DNA of 28,135 nt from an uncultured Porphyromonadaceae bacterium (GCA_900541835.1 UQLL01000030.1:1-28135), one strand, 5' to 3'. Positions 7,103-15,428 are shown, counted from the first letter of the stretch. The notes: generated by a model not told the origin, from the letters alone. Made by a program: numbers and translations.

Positions 7103-8263
7103 ATGAAACGCGCTTCGCTGTGCGCCATATTCGCCCTGGGGATGTTCCTGAGCTCGTGCATGAGCGAGCGGCGGGGCATTTTCGGCGGCCTGCCCGAAAT
7201 GTACGAGCAGACGGCCTCGCAGCAGCGTGACCTGGAGGCGCTGCTGGCCTCCGGCTCTGCCGACGACCAGGAGGCGGCACAGGCCATGCACAGCTTCATG
7301 CAGTCGGTTAAGTCCTTGGAGAACAACGTCACCCGCGAGTCGAAATCTCTGCTGGGCCGCAAAGTTTCAGTAGTGGCGTCGCCTGCCAGCGGCCTGAAGG
7401 TGAACGGAGGCGAGATTGCCGCCGTCAGCCCCGGCACCGTCACCACGGTCGAAATCCGTGTGCCGATGGACAAGGCGCCCGTCGGCGGCAAGGCATACTT
7501 CTGCTTCCTCGACGACGACGGCGAGCCGGTGGCCAAGGCCAGGGGCTGGTACGACGCCAAGGCACGTGCCGTGCGGCTGCAAGTGCCCTTCGCCATAAGC
7601 ACCGACGGCGTAACCGTTCCCGAAGGCGCCTTTGACCACTACGACCTCACTCAGCGTCTGGCACTTGTCAGCGAAAGCGAATATCGCAAGGACAGCTATG
7701 TGCCGACTGAACAGACCATAAAACAGCCCACCACCGTGGATTCCGAGATGGCGCAACCGGATACTATCCTGCTCGACGATTCCGCCATCCTCACCATCGA
7801 GCCGGACAGCCTGCCGGGAGAAGCCGCGGAGCCGGAACCGCAGTGGGTCGGCCCGGTGTTGAACTCCAACGGCGTCGGCGAGGTGCGTCTCGGCGCGTCG
7901 CTCAAGGGGCTGCCCGACCATATCCACGGCCTCTACGATCGCAAGAAGCTCGAGACGGAAATCGACGAGATGGAGGAGGAAGCACTGCTCACGGCCACGT
8001 TCTACCTGGGCAAGCAGCGCGTCATGACGGCCCTGGGCGACGAACAGGGGAATATCGTGTTCCTAACCGTGGAAGCACCGACTATCAAGATCGACGTCGA
8101 CGGACACTTCTTCGCCGTCGGCGACCGCCTCGCGCCGCTGTACGAACTGCACGGGGTGGCCATCGACGAGACGGGCGCCTTCGCCTGCACCTACCGCGGC
8201 ATCTCCGTCAGCCCCACCCCCACTGGCCGCATCCACACCATCTCCATCGGCGCCGTCTGGTAA
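7103..8263 (+). CDS. Lipoprotein of unknown function
   Basis: A 386-aa predicted lipoprotein. MKRASLCAIFALGMFLSSC is a short charged start, a hydrophobic core and an LSSC lipobox, so the protein should be lipidated on Cys19. I chose the ATG at 7103 because longer versions (ATG at 7007 or upstream) would bury this signal peptide. After a coiled, Glu/Gln-rich stretch (about 30-75) there is a beta-rich domain (about 85-210), an acidic linker with repeated D/E/P residues (about 215-250), and a second compact domain starting GVGEVRLGASLKGLPDHIHGLYD (from about 258). I do not recognise either domain. It is a single gene with ansA divergent and the YiiX-like gene convergent. Confidence 0.75.
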   Translation: MKRASLCAIFALGMFLSSCMSERRGIFGGLPEMYEQTASQQRDLEALLASGSADDQEAAQAMHSFMQSVKSLENNVTRESKSLLGRKVSVVASPASGLKVNGGEIAAVSPGTVTTVEIRVPMDKAPVGGKAYFCFLDDDGEPVAKARGWYDAKARAVRLQVPFAISTDGVTVPEGAFDHYDLTQRLALVSESEYRKDSYVPTEQTIKQPTTVDSEMAQPDTILLDDSAILTIEPDSLPGEAAEPEPQWVGPVLNSNGVGEVRLGASLKGLPDHIHGLYDRKKLETEIDEMEEEALLTATFYLGKQRVMTALGDEQGNIVFLTVEAPTIKIDVDGHFFAVGDRLAPLYELHGVAIDETGAFACTYRGISVSPTPTGRIHTISIGAVW

Positions 8264-8338
8264 GCGGACGATTGAACGAATTTTGAGCTGCGTCTAATCT
8301 TAAAATCGTTTAATCGTAACAGATTAGTTATTTCGTCA

Positions 8339-8881
8339 TTAGTCTATTCGTATCGTCTGGGCGTATATGGAGGTCGGGGAAGTGCCCGGTTCTCCCTGCG
8401 GTATAGACATCTGCATGGACGCGTAGTGTCCCTTCCAGAAAGCATCGGCCCTCGGATCGGAACAGTGGAAGTTGAGGGAGATGGACCGAAAGTATGGGAG
8501 TCCCGTCGGCAGCAGGAAGCTACGCTGCACCAGCTCCGAGCAATACAGGGCCCCGGTAGTGGGGACAAACCGGTCGTTGTACTCCCAGCCGAGGAATGAG
8601 CGTGCCCGGCGTATGGCCGCGGCATAGTCCATCGGCACGTACGGCGGGATGCGCCGCAGCCGGTAGCCCGGATCCCCTTTCAGCTTCGGGGCACGGGCGA
8701 GGAAGTCGGAAAGGGAAGTCTCCACAACGCCATGCTTGGCGTTAGCCTCGATGACCGTATTGGTCTCCGTGTCGAGAATGCCGACATGGTCGAGCAGCAG
8801 TCCTCCCGGAGCGGAGGCGCAGACGATGGCGCGCGAAAGCGGTGTGTCATCGCAGAGCAAGAAGATGAGCTGCGGTGTCAT
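8339..8881 (-). CDS. YiiX/YebB-like permuted NlpC/P60-family hydrolase
   Basis: A 180-aa protein. DHVGIL (about residues 31-36) supplies the His and LYCSELVQ (about 112-119) supplies the nucleophilic Cys in the order His-then-Cys, which is the arrangement of the circularly permuted papain-like YiiX/YebB group (thiol hydrolases acting on lipids or amide bonds). The start has no convincing signal peptide. Its ATG overlaps the stop of the methyltransferase gene by 4 nt (ATGA on the minus strand), so the two are co-transcribed. Substrate unknown. Confidence 0.75.
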   Translation of the reverse strand: MTPQLIFLLCDDTPLSRAIVCASAPGGLLLDHVGILDTETNTVIEANAKHGVVETSLSDFLARAPKLKGDPGYRLRRIPPYVPMDYAAAIRRARSFLGWEYNDRFVPTTGALYCSELVQRSFLLPTGLPYFRSISLNFHCSDPRADAFWKGHYASMQMSIPQGEPGTSPTSIYAQTIRID

Positions 8882-9675
8882 GGGCGCGCGCGAAGTTGCC
8901 AGAAGGCGACCGCCGAGGCAGCCGCCACGTTAAGGGAATCGACGCCGTGCATCATCGGGATGCGGGCCACATAGTCGGCCTCGGCGATGACGCGGCGCGA
9001 GAGGCCGTCGCCCTCGGTGCCGAGCACCAGCGCCAGGCGCGGCTCGGCGTTCAGCCCGGGGTCGTCGATGGCCACACTGTCGTCGTTAAGCGCCAGCGCC
9101 ACCATCTTCAGACCCAGCTCGCGCAGCGCCGATACGGGTCGGTCGAGCCATGTCCACGCCACCTTGAAGACGGTGCCCATGCTCACGCGCACGGCCCGGC
9201 GGTTAAGCGGGTCGCAGCTCTCGGGCGTGAGCAGTATGCCGTCCACGCCCAGCGCGGCGGCAGAGCGGAAGATGGCGCCGATGTTGGTGGTGTCGCACAC
9301 GGCATCGATGACGGCCACCCTCCTCGCCCCTGCGCAGACCTGCTCCACCGTGGGCAGCTTCGGACGGGCGAAAGCACAAAGCACCCCGCGAGTGAGCGTG
9401 TAGCCCGTCAGCGTCTTCAACACCTCCCGTTCGCCCGTGTAGACTGTCAGCTCGGGACACATTTTTAATATAGGTGCGGCGTCGCCGGAAATGTGGCGCC
9501 TCTCGCACAGCAGCGACACGGGCCGCAGCCCGGCCTCCATCGCCGACAGTATCACCTTGGGACTCTCGGCGATGAAAAGTCCCTGCTGCGAACGCAGTTG
9601 CGCCTCCGTCAGGCGGCTGTACGGAGCCAGTTCCCCGGCTTCCACGTCGTGCACTTCTATAATTTTCCGGCTCAT
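8878..9675 (-). CDS. SpoU/TrmH-family RNA 2'-O-ribose methyltransferase
   Basis: A 265-aa SAM-dependent SPOUT methyltransferase acting on rRNA or tRNA ribose. The N-terminal 95 residues look like the SpoU substrate-binding domain (FIAESPKVILSAMEAG). The catalytic domain has motif 1 (TTNIGAIFRSAAALGVDGI), motif 2 (LVLGTEGDGLS) and motif 3 (IPMMHGVDSLNVAAASAV), which form the trefoil knot. I chose the ATG at 9675 (MSRKIIEVHDVEAG) over a further upstream in-frame ATG because a TAACTTTG promoter element sits at 9689-9682, inside the longer version. The exact target cannot be told from sequence; an RlmB-like role is plausible. Confidence 0.88.
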   Translation of the reverse strand: MSRKIIEVHDVEAGELAPYSRLTEAQLRSQQGLFIAESPKVILSAMEAGLRPVSLLCERRHISGDAAPILKMCPELTVYTGEREVLKTLTGYTLTRGVLCAFARPKLPTVEQVCAGARRVAVIDAVCDTTNIGAIFRSAAALGVDGILLTPESCDPLNRRAVRVSMGTVFKVAWTWLDRPVSALRELGLKMVALALNDDSVAIDDPGLNAEPRLALVLGTEGDGLSRRVIAEADYVARIPMMHGVDSLNVAAASAVAFWQLRARP

Positions 9676-9676
9676 G

Positions 9677-9714
9677 TTTGGCAAAGTTAGTAAATTTTTC
9701 ACTAACTTTGCAAT
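9677..9714. promoter_or_regulatory. Overlapping divergent promoters in an 11-bp inverted repeat
   Basis: GCAAAGTTAGT (9681-9691) and ACTAACTTTGC (9701-9711) form a perfect inverted repeat with a 9-nt spacer. Each arm contains a -7 element, TAACTTTG: minus strand 9689-9682 for the methyltransferase, plus strand 9703-9710 for the OPT transporter. The plus-strand promoter has TTTG at 9677-9680 with a 22-nt spacer; the minus-strand one has ATTG at 9714-9711 with 21 nt. The two promoters overlap face to back, so they probably compete. Confidence 0.65.
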
Positions 9715-9770
9715 TGGCATGCCCCGGCGGCCGTGCCTATCCCTGGAACCGAAATAACCTAAGATACACT

Positions 9771-11795
9771 ATGAGCGAGAATCAAGAGAACTTACAGCCC
9801 GATGCGGGCGTGGTTCTGCCCGACGACTCGGGCGAGAACTTCACCACCGGCACCGGCCTGCCCGAGAACGCGTTCCGCGAGCTGGGCGCCGACGAGCAGT
9901 ATGTGCCCGTGATGAACCCGGCGCACGACCAGAAGGAGGTCACTCCCTACTCCGTCATCACCGGCCTGGTGATGGCCATCATCTTCTCGGCGGCTGCCGC
10001 CTACCTGGGCCTCAAGGTGGGCCAGGTATTCGAGGCCGCCATCCCCATCGCCATCATCGCCGTGGGCCTGAGCAATATGCTCGGCAAGAAGAACGCCATG
10101 GGGCAGAACGTCATCATCCAGAGCATCGGCGCCTGCTCGGGCGTGATCGTGGCCGGCGCCATCTTCACCCTCCCGGCACTCTACATCCTGCAAGGCACCT
10201 ACCCCGACATCATGGTGCACTTCTACCAGATCTTCCTTAGCTCGCTGCTGGGCGGCATCCTGGGGATCCTGTTCTTCATTCCCTTCCGCCGCTACTTCGT
10301 CAAGGACATGCACGGCAAATACCCGTTCCCGGAGGCCACGGCCACCACGCAGGTGCTGGTGTCGTCGGAGGCCGCTGCCGCCAAGGGCGACAACTCCCAG
10401 GCCCGCACCCTCATCCTGGCCTCGCTCATCGGCGGCATCTACGATTACATCGTGGCCACTTTCGGCTGGTGGGCCGAGACCATCACCAGCACCGCCTCTG
10501 CCTGGGGCACGGCCATCGCCGAGAAGACCAAGCTCGTCTTCAGCTGCAACACCGGCGCCGCCCTGCTCGGCCTGGGCTACATAGTGGGCCTCAAATACGC
10601 CTTCGTAATCTTCGCCGGGTCCGCCTTCATCTGGTGGGTGGTAGTGCCCCTGATGGGCACCTACGGCTCACCTGAGATCGCCTCTCAGGCACCCGAATGG
10701 ATCTTCAGCGAATATGCCCGCAAAATCGGCATCGGCGGCATCGCCATGGCCGGACTCATCGGCATCATCAAGAGCTGGGGCATCATCGTGGCCGCCGTAG
10801 GCCTGGCCGGCAAGGAACTCAAGGGCAACGCCGGCGCCGTCAAGAACGTGCGCTGGCAAACCGACCTGAGCATGAAGAAGATCGTCTACTTCATCGCCAT
10901 CGCCCTGGTGGCCGTGCTTCTGTTCTTCTGGTTCGGCGTCATCCACACCTTCTGGCAGGCCGCCGTGGCCTGGCTGGTGGTAGTCGTCATCGCCTTCCTG
11001 TTCACCACCGTGGCCGCCAACGCCATCGCCATCGTGGGCTCGAACCCCGTGAGCGGCATGACCCTGATGACGCTCATCATCGCCTCGGCCATCTTCGTGG
11101 CCATCGGCCTGGAGGGCACCAGCGGCATCGTGGCCTCCATGGTGATCGGCGGCGTCGTCTGCACGGCCCTGTCCATGGCAGGCGGATTCGTCACCGACCT
11201 CAAGATCGGCTACTGGCTCGGCTCCACGCCTAAGAAACAGGAGACCTGGAAATTCCTCGGCACCCTCGTCAGTGCCGCCACCGTGGGCGGCGTCATCCTC
11301 GTGCTCAACAAGGTCTACGGCTTCACCGGCGAGAACGCCCTCGTAGCCCCGCAGGCCAACGCCATGGCCGGCGTCATCGAACCCCTCATGATGGGCGGCG
11401 AGACGCCCTGGATCCTGTACATGACCGGTGCCATACTGGCCCTGCTGCTCAACTGGCTCGGCGTGCCCGCCCTGGCCTTCTGCCTCGGCATGTTCATCCC
11501 GCTGCCCCTCAACGTGCCCATGCTCGTGGGCGGCGCCGTCTCCTGGTACGTCTCCAACAGCAGCGACAAGAAGGCCGTCAACGACGCCCGCCGCGACCGC
11601 GGCACACTCATCGCATCCGGCCTGATCGCCGGCGGCGCCCTCTTCGGCGTCTTCTCCGCCATCACCCGCCTATGCGGCTTCGAGTACCAGAACCCCGAAA
11701 GTGTACAGCTCCAGCAGATTCTCGGCTGCGTGGCCTACGCCGCCATCATCGGCTACCTCATCTGGGACGCTCGCCGCGCCAAGGTGCAGGACTGA
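9771..11795 (+). CDS. OPT-family oligopeptide transporter
   Basis: A 674-aa polytopic inner-membrane protein with roughly 14-16 hydrophobic spans, of the bacterial OPT (oligopeptide transporter) superfamily. Typical segments are the first helix AIIFSAAAAYLGLKVGQVFEAAIPIAI, a FIPFRRYFVKDMHGKYPFPEATATTQVL loop, IGIIKSWGII and a C-terminal GVPALAFCLGMFIPLPLNVPMLVGG. The family imports peptides, or metal chelates in the plant YSL branch, with protons. I chose the ATG at 9771 (MSENQENLQ) because an upstream in-frame ATG lies ahead of or inside the promoter. The leader is about 50 nt. An S41 lipoprotein protease gene follows on the same strand. Confidence 0.92.
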   Translation: MSENQENLQPDAGVVLPDDSGENFTTGTGLPENAFRELGADEQYVPVMNPAHDQKEVTPYSVITGLVMAIIFSAAAAYLGLKVGQVFEAAIPIAIIAVGLSNMLGKKNAMGQNVIIQSIGACSGVIVAGAIFTLPALYILQGTYPDIMVHFYQIFLSSLLGGILGILFFIPFRRYFVKDMHGKYPFPEATATTQVLVSSEAAAAKGDNSQARTLILASLIGGIYDYIVATFGWWAETITSTASAWGTAIAEKTKLVFSCNTGAALLGLGYIVGLKYAFVIFAGSAFIWWVVVPLMGTYGSPEIASQAPEWIFSEYARKIGIGGIAMAGLIGIIKSWGIIVAAVGLAGKELKGNAGAVKNVRWQTDLSMKKIVYFIAIALVAVLLFFWFGVIHTFWQAAVAWLVVVVIAFLFTTVAANAIAIVGSNPVSGMTLMTLIIASAIFVAIGLEGTSGIVASMVIGGVVCTALSMAGGFVTDLKIGYWLGSTPKKQETWKFLGTLVSAATVGGVILVLNKVYGFTGENALVAPQANAMAGVIEPLMMGGETPWILYMTGAILALLLNWLGVPALAFCLGMFIPLPLNVPMLVGGAVSWYVSNSSDKKAVNDARRDRGTLIASGLIAGGALFGVFSAITRLCGFEYQNPESVQLQQILGCVAYAAIIGYLIWDARRAKVQD

Positions 11796-11809
11796 TAAGT
11801 GATTAATAT

Positions 11810-11876
11810 ACAATGACAATGTACAATGTACAGCTTCGCGATACAGAACCGATGCTGTCATTGTACATTGCACATT
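11810..11876. repeat. Palindromic heptad-repeat element, copy 3 (OPT-S41 gap)
   Basis: The left arm has ACAATGT units (about 11814-11832) and the right arm has the reverse complement (about 11855-11875); the stem is imperfect, with a one-base slip. The loop begins GCTTCGCG, the same eight bases that open the loop of copy 1, but then diverges. It therefore belongs to the same architecture with a different heptad word (ACAATGT instead of AATGAAC). Confidence 0.65.
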
Positions 11877-11889
11877 AAAATCGGGAACT

Positions 11890-12936
11890 ATGAACAATAG
11901 GCTTCCGAAAGGTCCTAAACGTCGCAGCCTGTGCACATTGTACATTGTACATTGTACATTGCTTATGCTGCTTACCGCCTGCCACGACATCCCCGGCTAC
12001 GACAACACGCGCCGCGACAATTTCGAGTGCCTGTGGCGCCTGGTCGACGAACACTACTGCTTCTTCGACTCCGTGTCCGAAGACTGGCAGGCCATCGGCG
12101 ACCGCTACCGTCCGCAGGCCGACACCGCCCGCACCACGCGTGCCCTGTTCGACGTCATGGCCCGCATGCTCGACGAACTCCACGACGGCCATGTCAACCT
12201 CTCCTCCAGCTTCGATGTCAGCTACTACCGCCGCTGGTGGTCCGACTACCCCCAGGACTTCAGCCTGCGCACCGTGCAGCAGTACTACCTCAACATGGAC
12301 TGGCACACCGTCTGCGGGATGATCTACAAGATCCTCCCCTCCGGCGTCGGCTACATCTATTACCCCTCGTTCAGCTACGCCCTGGGTGACGGCAACATCG
12401 CCTCCCTGCTCGCCTACTTCAAGGACTGTCCGGCGCTCATCATCGACGTCCGGGACAACGGCGGGGGCGACCTCAGCAACGTCCACACCCTCGTGGGACA
12501 CTTCATCGACCATAAGATCATCGGCACCTACACCCGCTACAAGACCGGTCCTGGCCACCACGACTTCTCAGCCCCCTACGCCGTGGAATACAAGCCGAGT
12601 CCCTACGGCGCGTGGACCAAGCCCGTGGCCGTGCTCACCAACCGCAGCTGCTTCTCGGCGGCCAACGACTTCGTGGCCGTCATGAAGACCCTGCCGCAAG
12701 TCACCGTAATCGGCGCACGCACCGGCGGCGGAGGTGGCATGCCCTTCACCTACGACCTGCCCGCAGGCTGGACCGTGCGCATGAGCGTGGCACCCACCTT
12801 CGACGCGCAGATGCGCTCAATCGAATCCGGCATCGCCCCCACGCCCGGCTGCACCATAACGGCCCCCGACTCCGAGCTTGCCGCCGGACGCGACCCCATC
12901 CTCGACTTCGCCATCGCCCGCCTGAGCAATCCATAA
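11890..12936 (+). CDS. S41-family peptidase lipoprotein
   Basis: A 348-aa predicted lipoprotein of the C-terminal processing/tail-specific protease clan. The lipobox is LTAC at about residues 28-31. The S41 domain carries ALIIDVRDNGGGDLSN and VLTNRSCFSAANDF, the latter with the likely nucleophile serine, then VIGARTGGGGG. There is no clear PDZ domain, so it is the short S41 type. The signal peptide (CTLYIVHCTLLML) is encoded in part by almost four copies of the heptanucleotide ACATTGT (11935-11961). A one-unit slip would shift the frame, and the next in-frame ATG (11965) would leave too short a signal peptide. It probably acts in the envelope on peptides or proteins. Confidence 0.85.
   Translation: MNNRLPKGPKRRSLCTLYIVHCTLLMLLTACHDIPGYDNTRRDNFECLWRLVDEHYCFFDSVSEDWQAIGDRYRPQADTARTTRALFDVMARMLDELHDGHVNLSSSFDVSYYRRWWSDYPQDFSLRTVQQYYLNMDWHTVCGMIYKILPSGVGYIYYPSFSYALGDGNIASLLAYFKDCPALIIDVRDNGGGDLSNVHTLVGHFIDHKIIGTYTRYKTGPGHHDFSAPYAVEYKPSPYGAWTKPVAVLTNRSCFSAANDFVAVMKTLPQVTVIGARTGGGGGMPFTYDLPAGWTVRMSVAPTFDAQMRSIESGIAPTPGCTITAPDSELAAGRDPILDFAIARLSNP
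11935..11961. repeat. Heptanucleotide tandem repeat (ACATTGT, 3.9 copies) in a coding region
   Basis: Three perfect units and six bases of a fourth lie inside the signal-peptide codons of the S41 lipoprotein. Seven is not a multiple of three, so any one- or two-unit change breaks the frame. Confidence 0.9.
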
Positions 12937-12982
12937 AATCAGGACTACCCTCAGAGCTGGCACGGATTCGCACCAATAGCGA

Positions 12983-13119
12983 CATGAGGGTGTGTCAAAA
13001 TTCAAAATTTCGGTCAGATTATAGGGCTGCCCCCTGGTGCAGCCCCGATAATCAATAAAGTAGAGCGGATGCACCAGGGTGTATCCCTACGATTCGCCGG
13101 ATTTTGCAACACCCTCATG
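12983..13119. mobile_element. Putative MITE (about 130-140 bp) with terminal inverted repeats
   Basis: CATGAGGGTGTGTCAAAAT (12983-13001) and the reverse complement of 13101-13119 agree at 17 of 19 positions. The outermost CATG on both sides could be a 4-bp target duplication, which would put the element at 12987-13115. Inside are two further perfect inverted repeats: GGGCTGC/GCAGCCC (13024-13030, 13039-13045) and CCCTGGTGCA/TGCACCAGGG (13032-13041, 13070-13079). These are mutually exclusive folds. No open frame of note is present. It fills the convergent S41/miaA gap. Confidence 0.55.
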
Positions 13120-13128
13120 CATGGACAC

Positions 13129-13968
13129 CTAACTTTGCCGATGGCGGACCCAGAGGAGCTGCTTCTTGGCGTAGACGCGAGTGTTCTTCTGTATGCGAGC
13201 CACGGCCTCGTCGAGGGACATCCGGCCGTCGAGGTGGGCGAAGAGTTCCTTTGCGCCCACGGTGTTGAGGGAGTTGAGGTGGCGCAGCGGATAGAGACGG
13301 CGGGCCTCGTCGAGGGCTCCGGCAGCCATCATGGCCTCCGTGCGTGCGTTGATGCGCTCGAACAGCTCCTGGCGGTCGGGCTGCAGCAGCCGCAGCTCCA
13401 TGTCGAATGGTCGTTCGGCGCGCACACCACGCCGCATCTGCGAGTATGGCCGACCGGCCGTGCGGATTAGCTCTATTGCGTGCACCAGCCGCTTGGGATT
13501 CTTAAGGTCCACCTGCGCGTAATACTCGGGGTCGAGGTGCCGCAGCTCTGCCTGCGCCCACTCCAGGCCTTTCGCGGCGTACTCGGCTTTTGTCTCGGCT
13601 CGGATGTGGTCCGGGACGGTCGGGAGGTCGTCGAGCCCTCGTGTCAGCGCGTCTATATAGAGCATTGAGCCGCCACAGACCACGGCCTCGTCACGGGTCG
13701 AGAGGACCCCGGCAATCTCCTCCAGGGCCATGTCGCACCAGGTGGCGGCCGAGCAGTAGTCGTGCAGGTCGAGTGTCTCGACGAGCCGGTGGGGCACTCC
13801 CCTCCTCTCCTCCTGGGTAGGCACGGCGGTGATAATGGGCATGCCGCGGTAGACCTGCCGCGAGTCGGCGCCAATGACCTCGGTGCCGAGCCGCAGGGCC
13901 TCCTGCACGGCAAGGGCCGACTTGCCCGAGGCAGTCGGCCCTGCTATCACTATCACGCGCTTTTTCAA
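13129..13968 (-). CDS. miaA: tRNA dimethylallyltransferase
   Basis: A 279-aa enzyme that adds a dimethylallyl group to N6 of A37 in tRNAs reading U-starting codons. The P-loop GPTASGKS is at residues 10-17, followed by GADSRQVYRGM, the DxxxR-type LVETLDLHD region and PKRLVHAIELI. The frame is open up to a TTG at 14007, but there is no ATG near the start. I prefer the TTG at 13968 (MKKRVIVIAGPTASGKS), because it gives the usual short N-terminus and lies 5 nt behind a TACGTTTG element. The longer version (292 aa, from 14007) is possible. pepT lies upstream on the same strand with a 100-nt gap. Confidence 0.93.
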   Translation of the reverse strand: MKKRVIVIAGPTASGKSALAVQEALRLGTEVIGADSRQVYRGMPIITAVPTQEERRGVPHRLVETLDLHDYCSAATWCDMALEEIAGVLSTRDEAVVCGGSMLYIDALTRGLDDLPTVPDHIRAETKAEYAAKGLEWAQAELRHLDPEYYAQVDLKNPKRLVHAIELIRTAGRPYSQMRRGVRAERPFDMELRLLQPDRQELFERINARTEAMMAAGALDEARRLYPLRHLNSLNTVGAKELFAHLDGRMSLDEAVARIQKNTRVYAKKQLLWVRHRQS

Positions 13969-14106
13969 TTTCTCAAACGTAGATGCCGTTTTTAAAGTAA
14001 CTTTCAAGCGGTCGTCAGAAAGGTTGCAGATGTGGTGTGTCGGAGTTCCGAACAGAAGGGTGTGTACTTTACTGCGAGAGGTTCCACAAGTGCCGCAGAT
14101 GCGCCT

Positions 14107-15339
14107 TTATGACAAGCGCTTAGTGGCCACTATTCTGCAGATGTTGACTACAACCTCCTGCGCCTTGTACAGCGAGGGGACCGGGGCGAACTCGTAGCGT
14201 CCGTGGAAGTTGAGCCCACCGGCGAAGATGTTGGGGCAGGGCAGGCCCTTGAAGCTGAGCTGGGCGCCGTCCGTGCCGCCGCGTATGGGCTGCACCTTGG
14301 GCGTCACGCCACTGTCGCGCATGGCCTCCAGGGCAATCTCTACGACATGCATCACAGGCTCGATCTTCTCGCGCATGTTGTAGTACTGGTCCTTGATCTC
14401 GACCTTGGCACAGCCGGGAAACTCGGCATTGATCTTGTTGACCAGGTGCTCGATCTCCTTCTTGCGCTGTTCGAAGCGGGCGCGGTCGTGATCGCGAATG
14501 ATGTAGCTGAGGGTCGTCTGCTCCACGGTGCCGTTGATGCCGACCAGGTGGTAGAAGCCTTCGTAACCCTCGGTGTGTTCGGGAGTCTCGGTGCGCGGCA
14601 GCATGGAGACGAACTGGTTGGCGATGCGTATAGAGTTGAGCATCTTGTGCTTGGCGTATCCGGGATGCACGTTGCGACCCTGGAAGGTGATGCGGGCGCC
14701 GGCAGCATTGAAGTTCTCGTACTCGAGCTCGCCGACGGCGCCGCCGTCCATAGTATAGGCGAAGTCACAGCCGAAGCGCTCGACGTCGAACTTATGGGCG
14801 CCAAGGCCTATCTCCTCGTCGGGGTTGAAGCCGATTCGGATCTTGCCGTGCTTGACCTCGGGGTTGGCCTGCAGCCAGGCCACAGCGCTGATGATTTCGG
14901 CGATGCCGGCCTTGTCGTCGGCACCCAGCAGGGTGGTGCCGTCGGTGACAATCAGGTCCTGGCCCACGTAGTCGAGCAGCTCGGGGAAATCCTCCGGCGT
15001 CAGCTTGATGCCGAGCTCGGCGTTGAGCACTATCTCGCCGCCGGAATAGGATTTTACGATGCGCGGGCTGACGTGCTTGCCGCTCATGTCGGGACTCGTG
15101 TCCATGTGCGCGATGAAGCCCACTACGGGTATCTCCTTGTCGTCGCAGTTGGCGGGAAGGGTGGCGAACAGGTAGCCATTCTCATCGAGGCTTATCTCCT
15201 CCAGGCCCATGTCCCGGAGCACCTGCTCGAGATGCCTGGCGAACACCATCTGGCCAGGAGTCGACGGAGTCATGTTCGTCTCTTCGTCGCTCTGCGTGTC
15301 GTATTTTACGAAATCAAGAAATCTATCAATTACAGTCAT
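14107..15339 (-). CDS. pepT: Peptidase T (tripeptide aminopeptidase)
   Basis: A 410-aa dizinc M20-family peptidase that removes N-terminal residues from tripeptides in the cytoplasm. Visible metal and catalytic motifs are GFIAHMDTSPD (metal His and catalytic Asp), LLGADDKAGIAEI (bridging Asp), FNPDEEIGLGAH (catalytic Glu pair), YTMDGG and the late RGGTDGAQLSFKGLPCPNIFAGG. Length is normal for PepT. I chose the ATG at 15339 (MTVIDRFLDFVKYDTQSDEE); an upstream in-frame extension to 15450 runs through the promoter and has no family resemblance. It fits with the OPT peptide transporter in a peptide-using lifestyle. Confidence 0.95.
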   Translation of the reverse strand: MTVIDRFLDFVKYDTQSDEETNMTPSTPGQMVFARHLEQVLRDMGLEEISLDENGYLFATLPANCDDKEIPVVGFIAHMDTSPDMSGKHVSPRIVKSYSGGEIVLNAELGIKLTPEDFPELLDYVGQDLIVTDGTTLLGADDKAGIAEIISAVAWLQANPEVKHGKIRIGFNPDEEIGLGAHKFDVERFGCDFAYTMDGGAVGELEYENFNAAGARITFQGRNVHPGYAKHKMLNSIRIANQFVSMLPRTETPEHTEGYEGFYHLVGINGTVEQTTLSYIIRDHDRARFEQRKKEIEHLVNKINAEFPGCAKVEIKDQYYNMREKIEPVMHVVEIALEAMRDSGVTPKVQPIRGGTDGAQLSFKGLPCPNIFAGGLNFHGRYEFAPVPSLYKAQEVVVNICRIVATKRLS

Positions 15340-15344
15340 GGTAT

Positions 15345-15352
15345 CAAATTTA
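15345..15352 (-). promoter_or_regulatory. -7 element abutting pepT
   Basis: TAAATTTG on the minus strand ends 5 nt before the pepT ATG (15339). With the usual spacing, transcription would start at or within a few bases of the start codon, giving a leaderless or nearly leaderless mRNA. Confidence 0.55.
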
Positions 15353-15428
15353 GAACCGCCGAGGCCCGGTCCGCACCACGATTTCGGCTGACCGCGCTTC
15401 AACGCCGCAAAATTACAGAAAATTTTTG

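Noticed and set aside
8295..8325. CTAATCT/AGATTAG inverted repeat between the lipoprotein and the YiiX-like gene as a terminator
   Set aside because: Only 7 bp with a loop of about 17 nt and no T-run; too weak to call.
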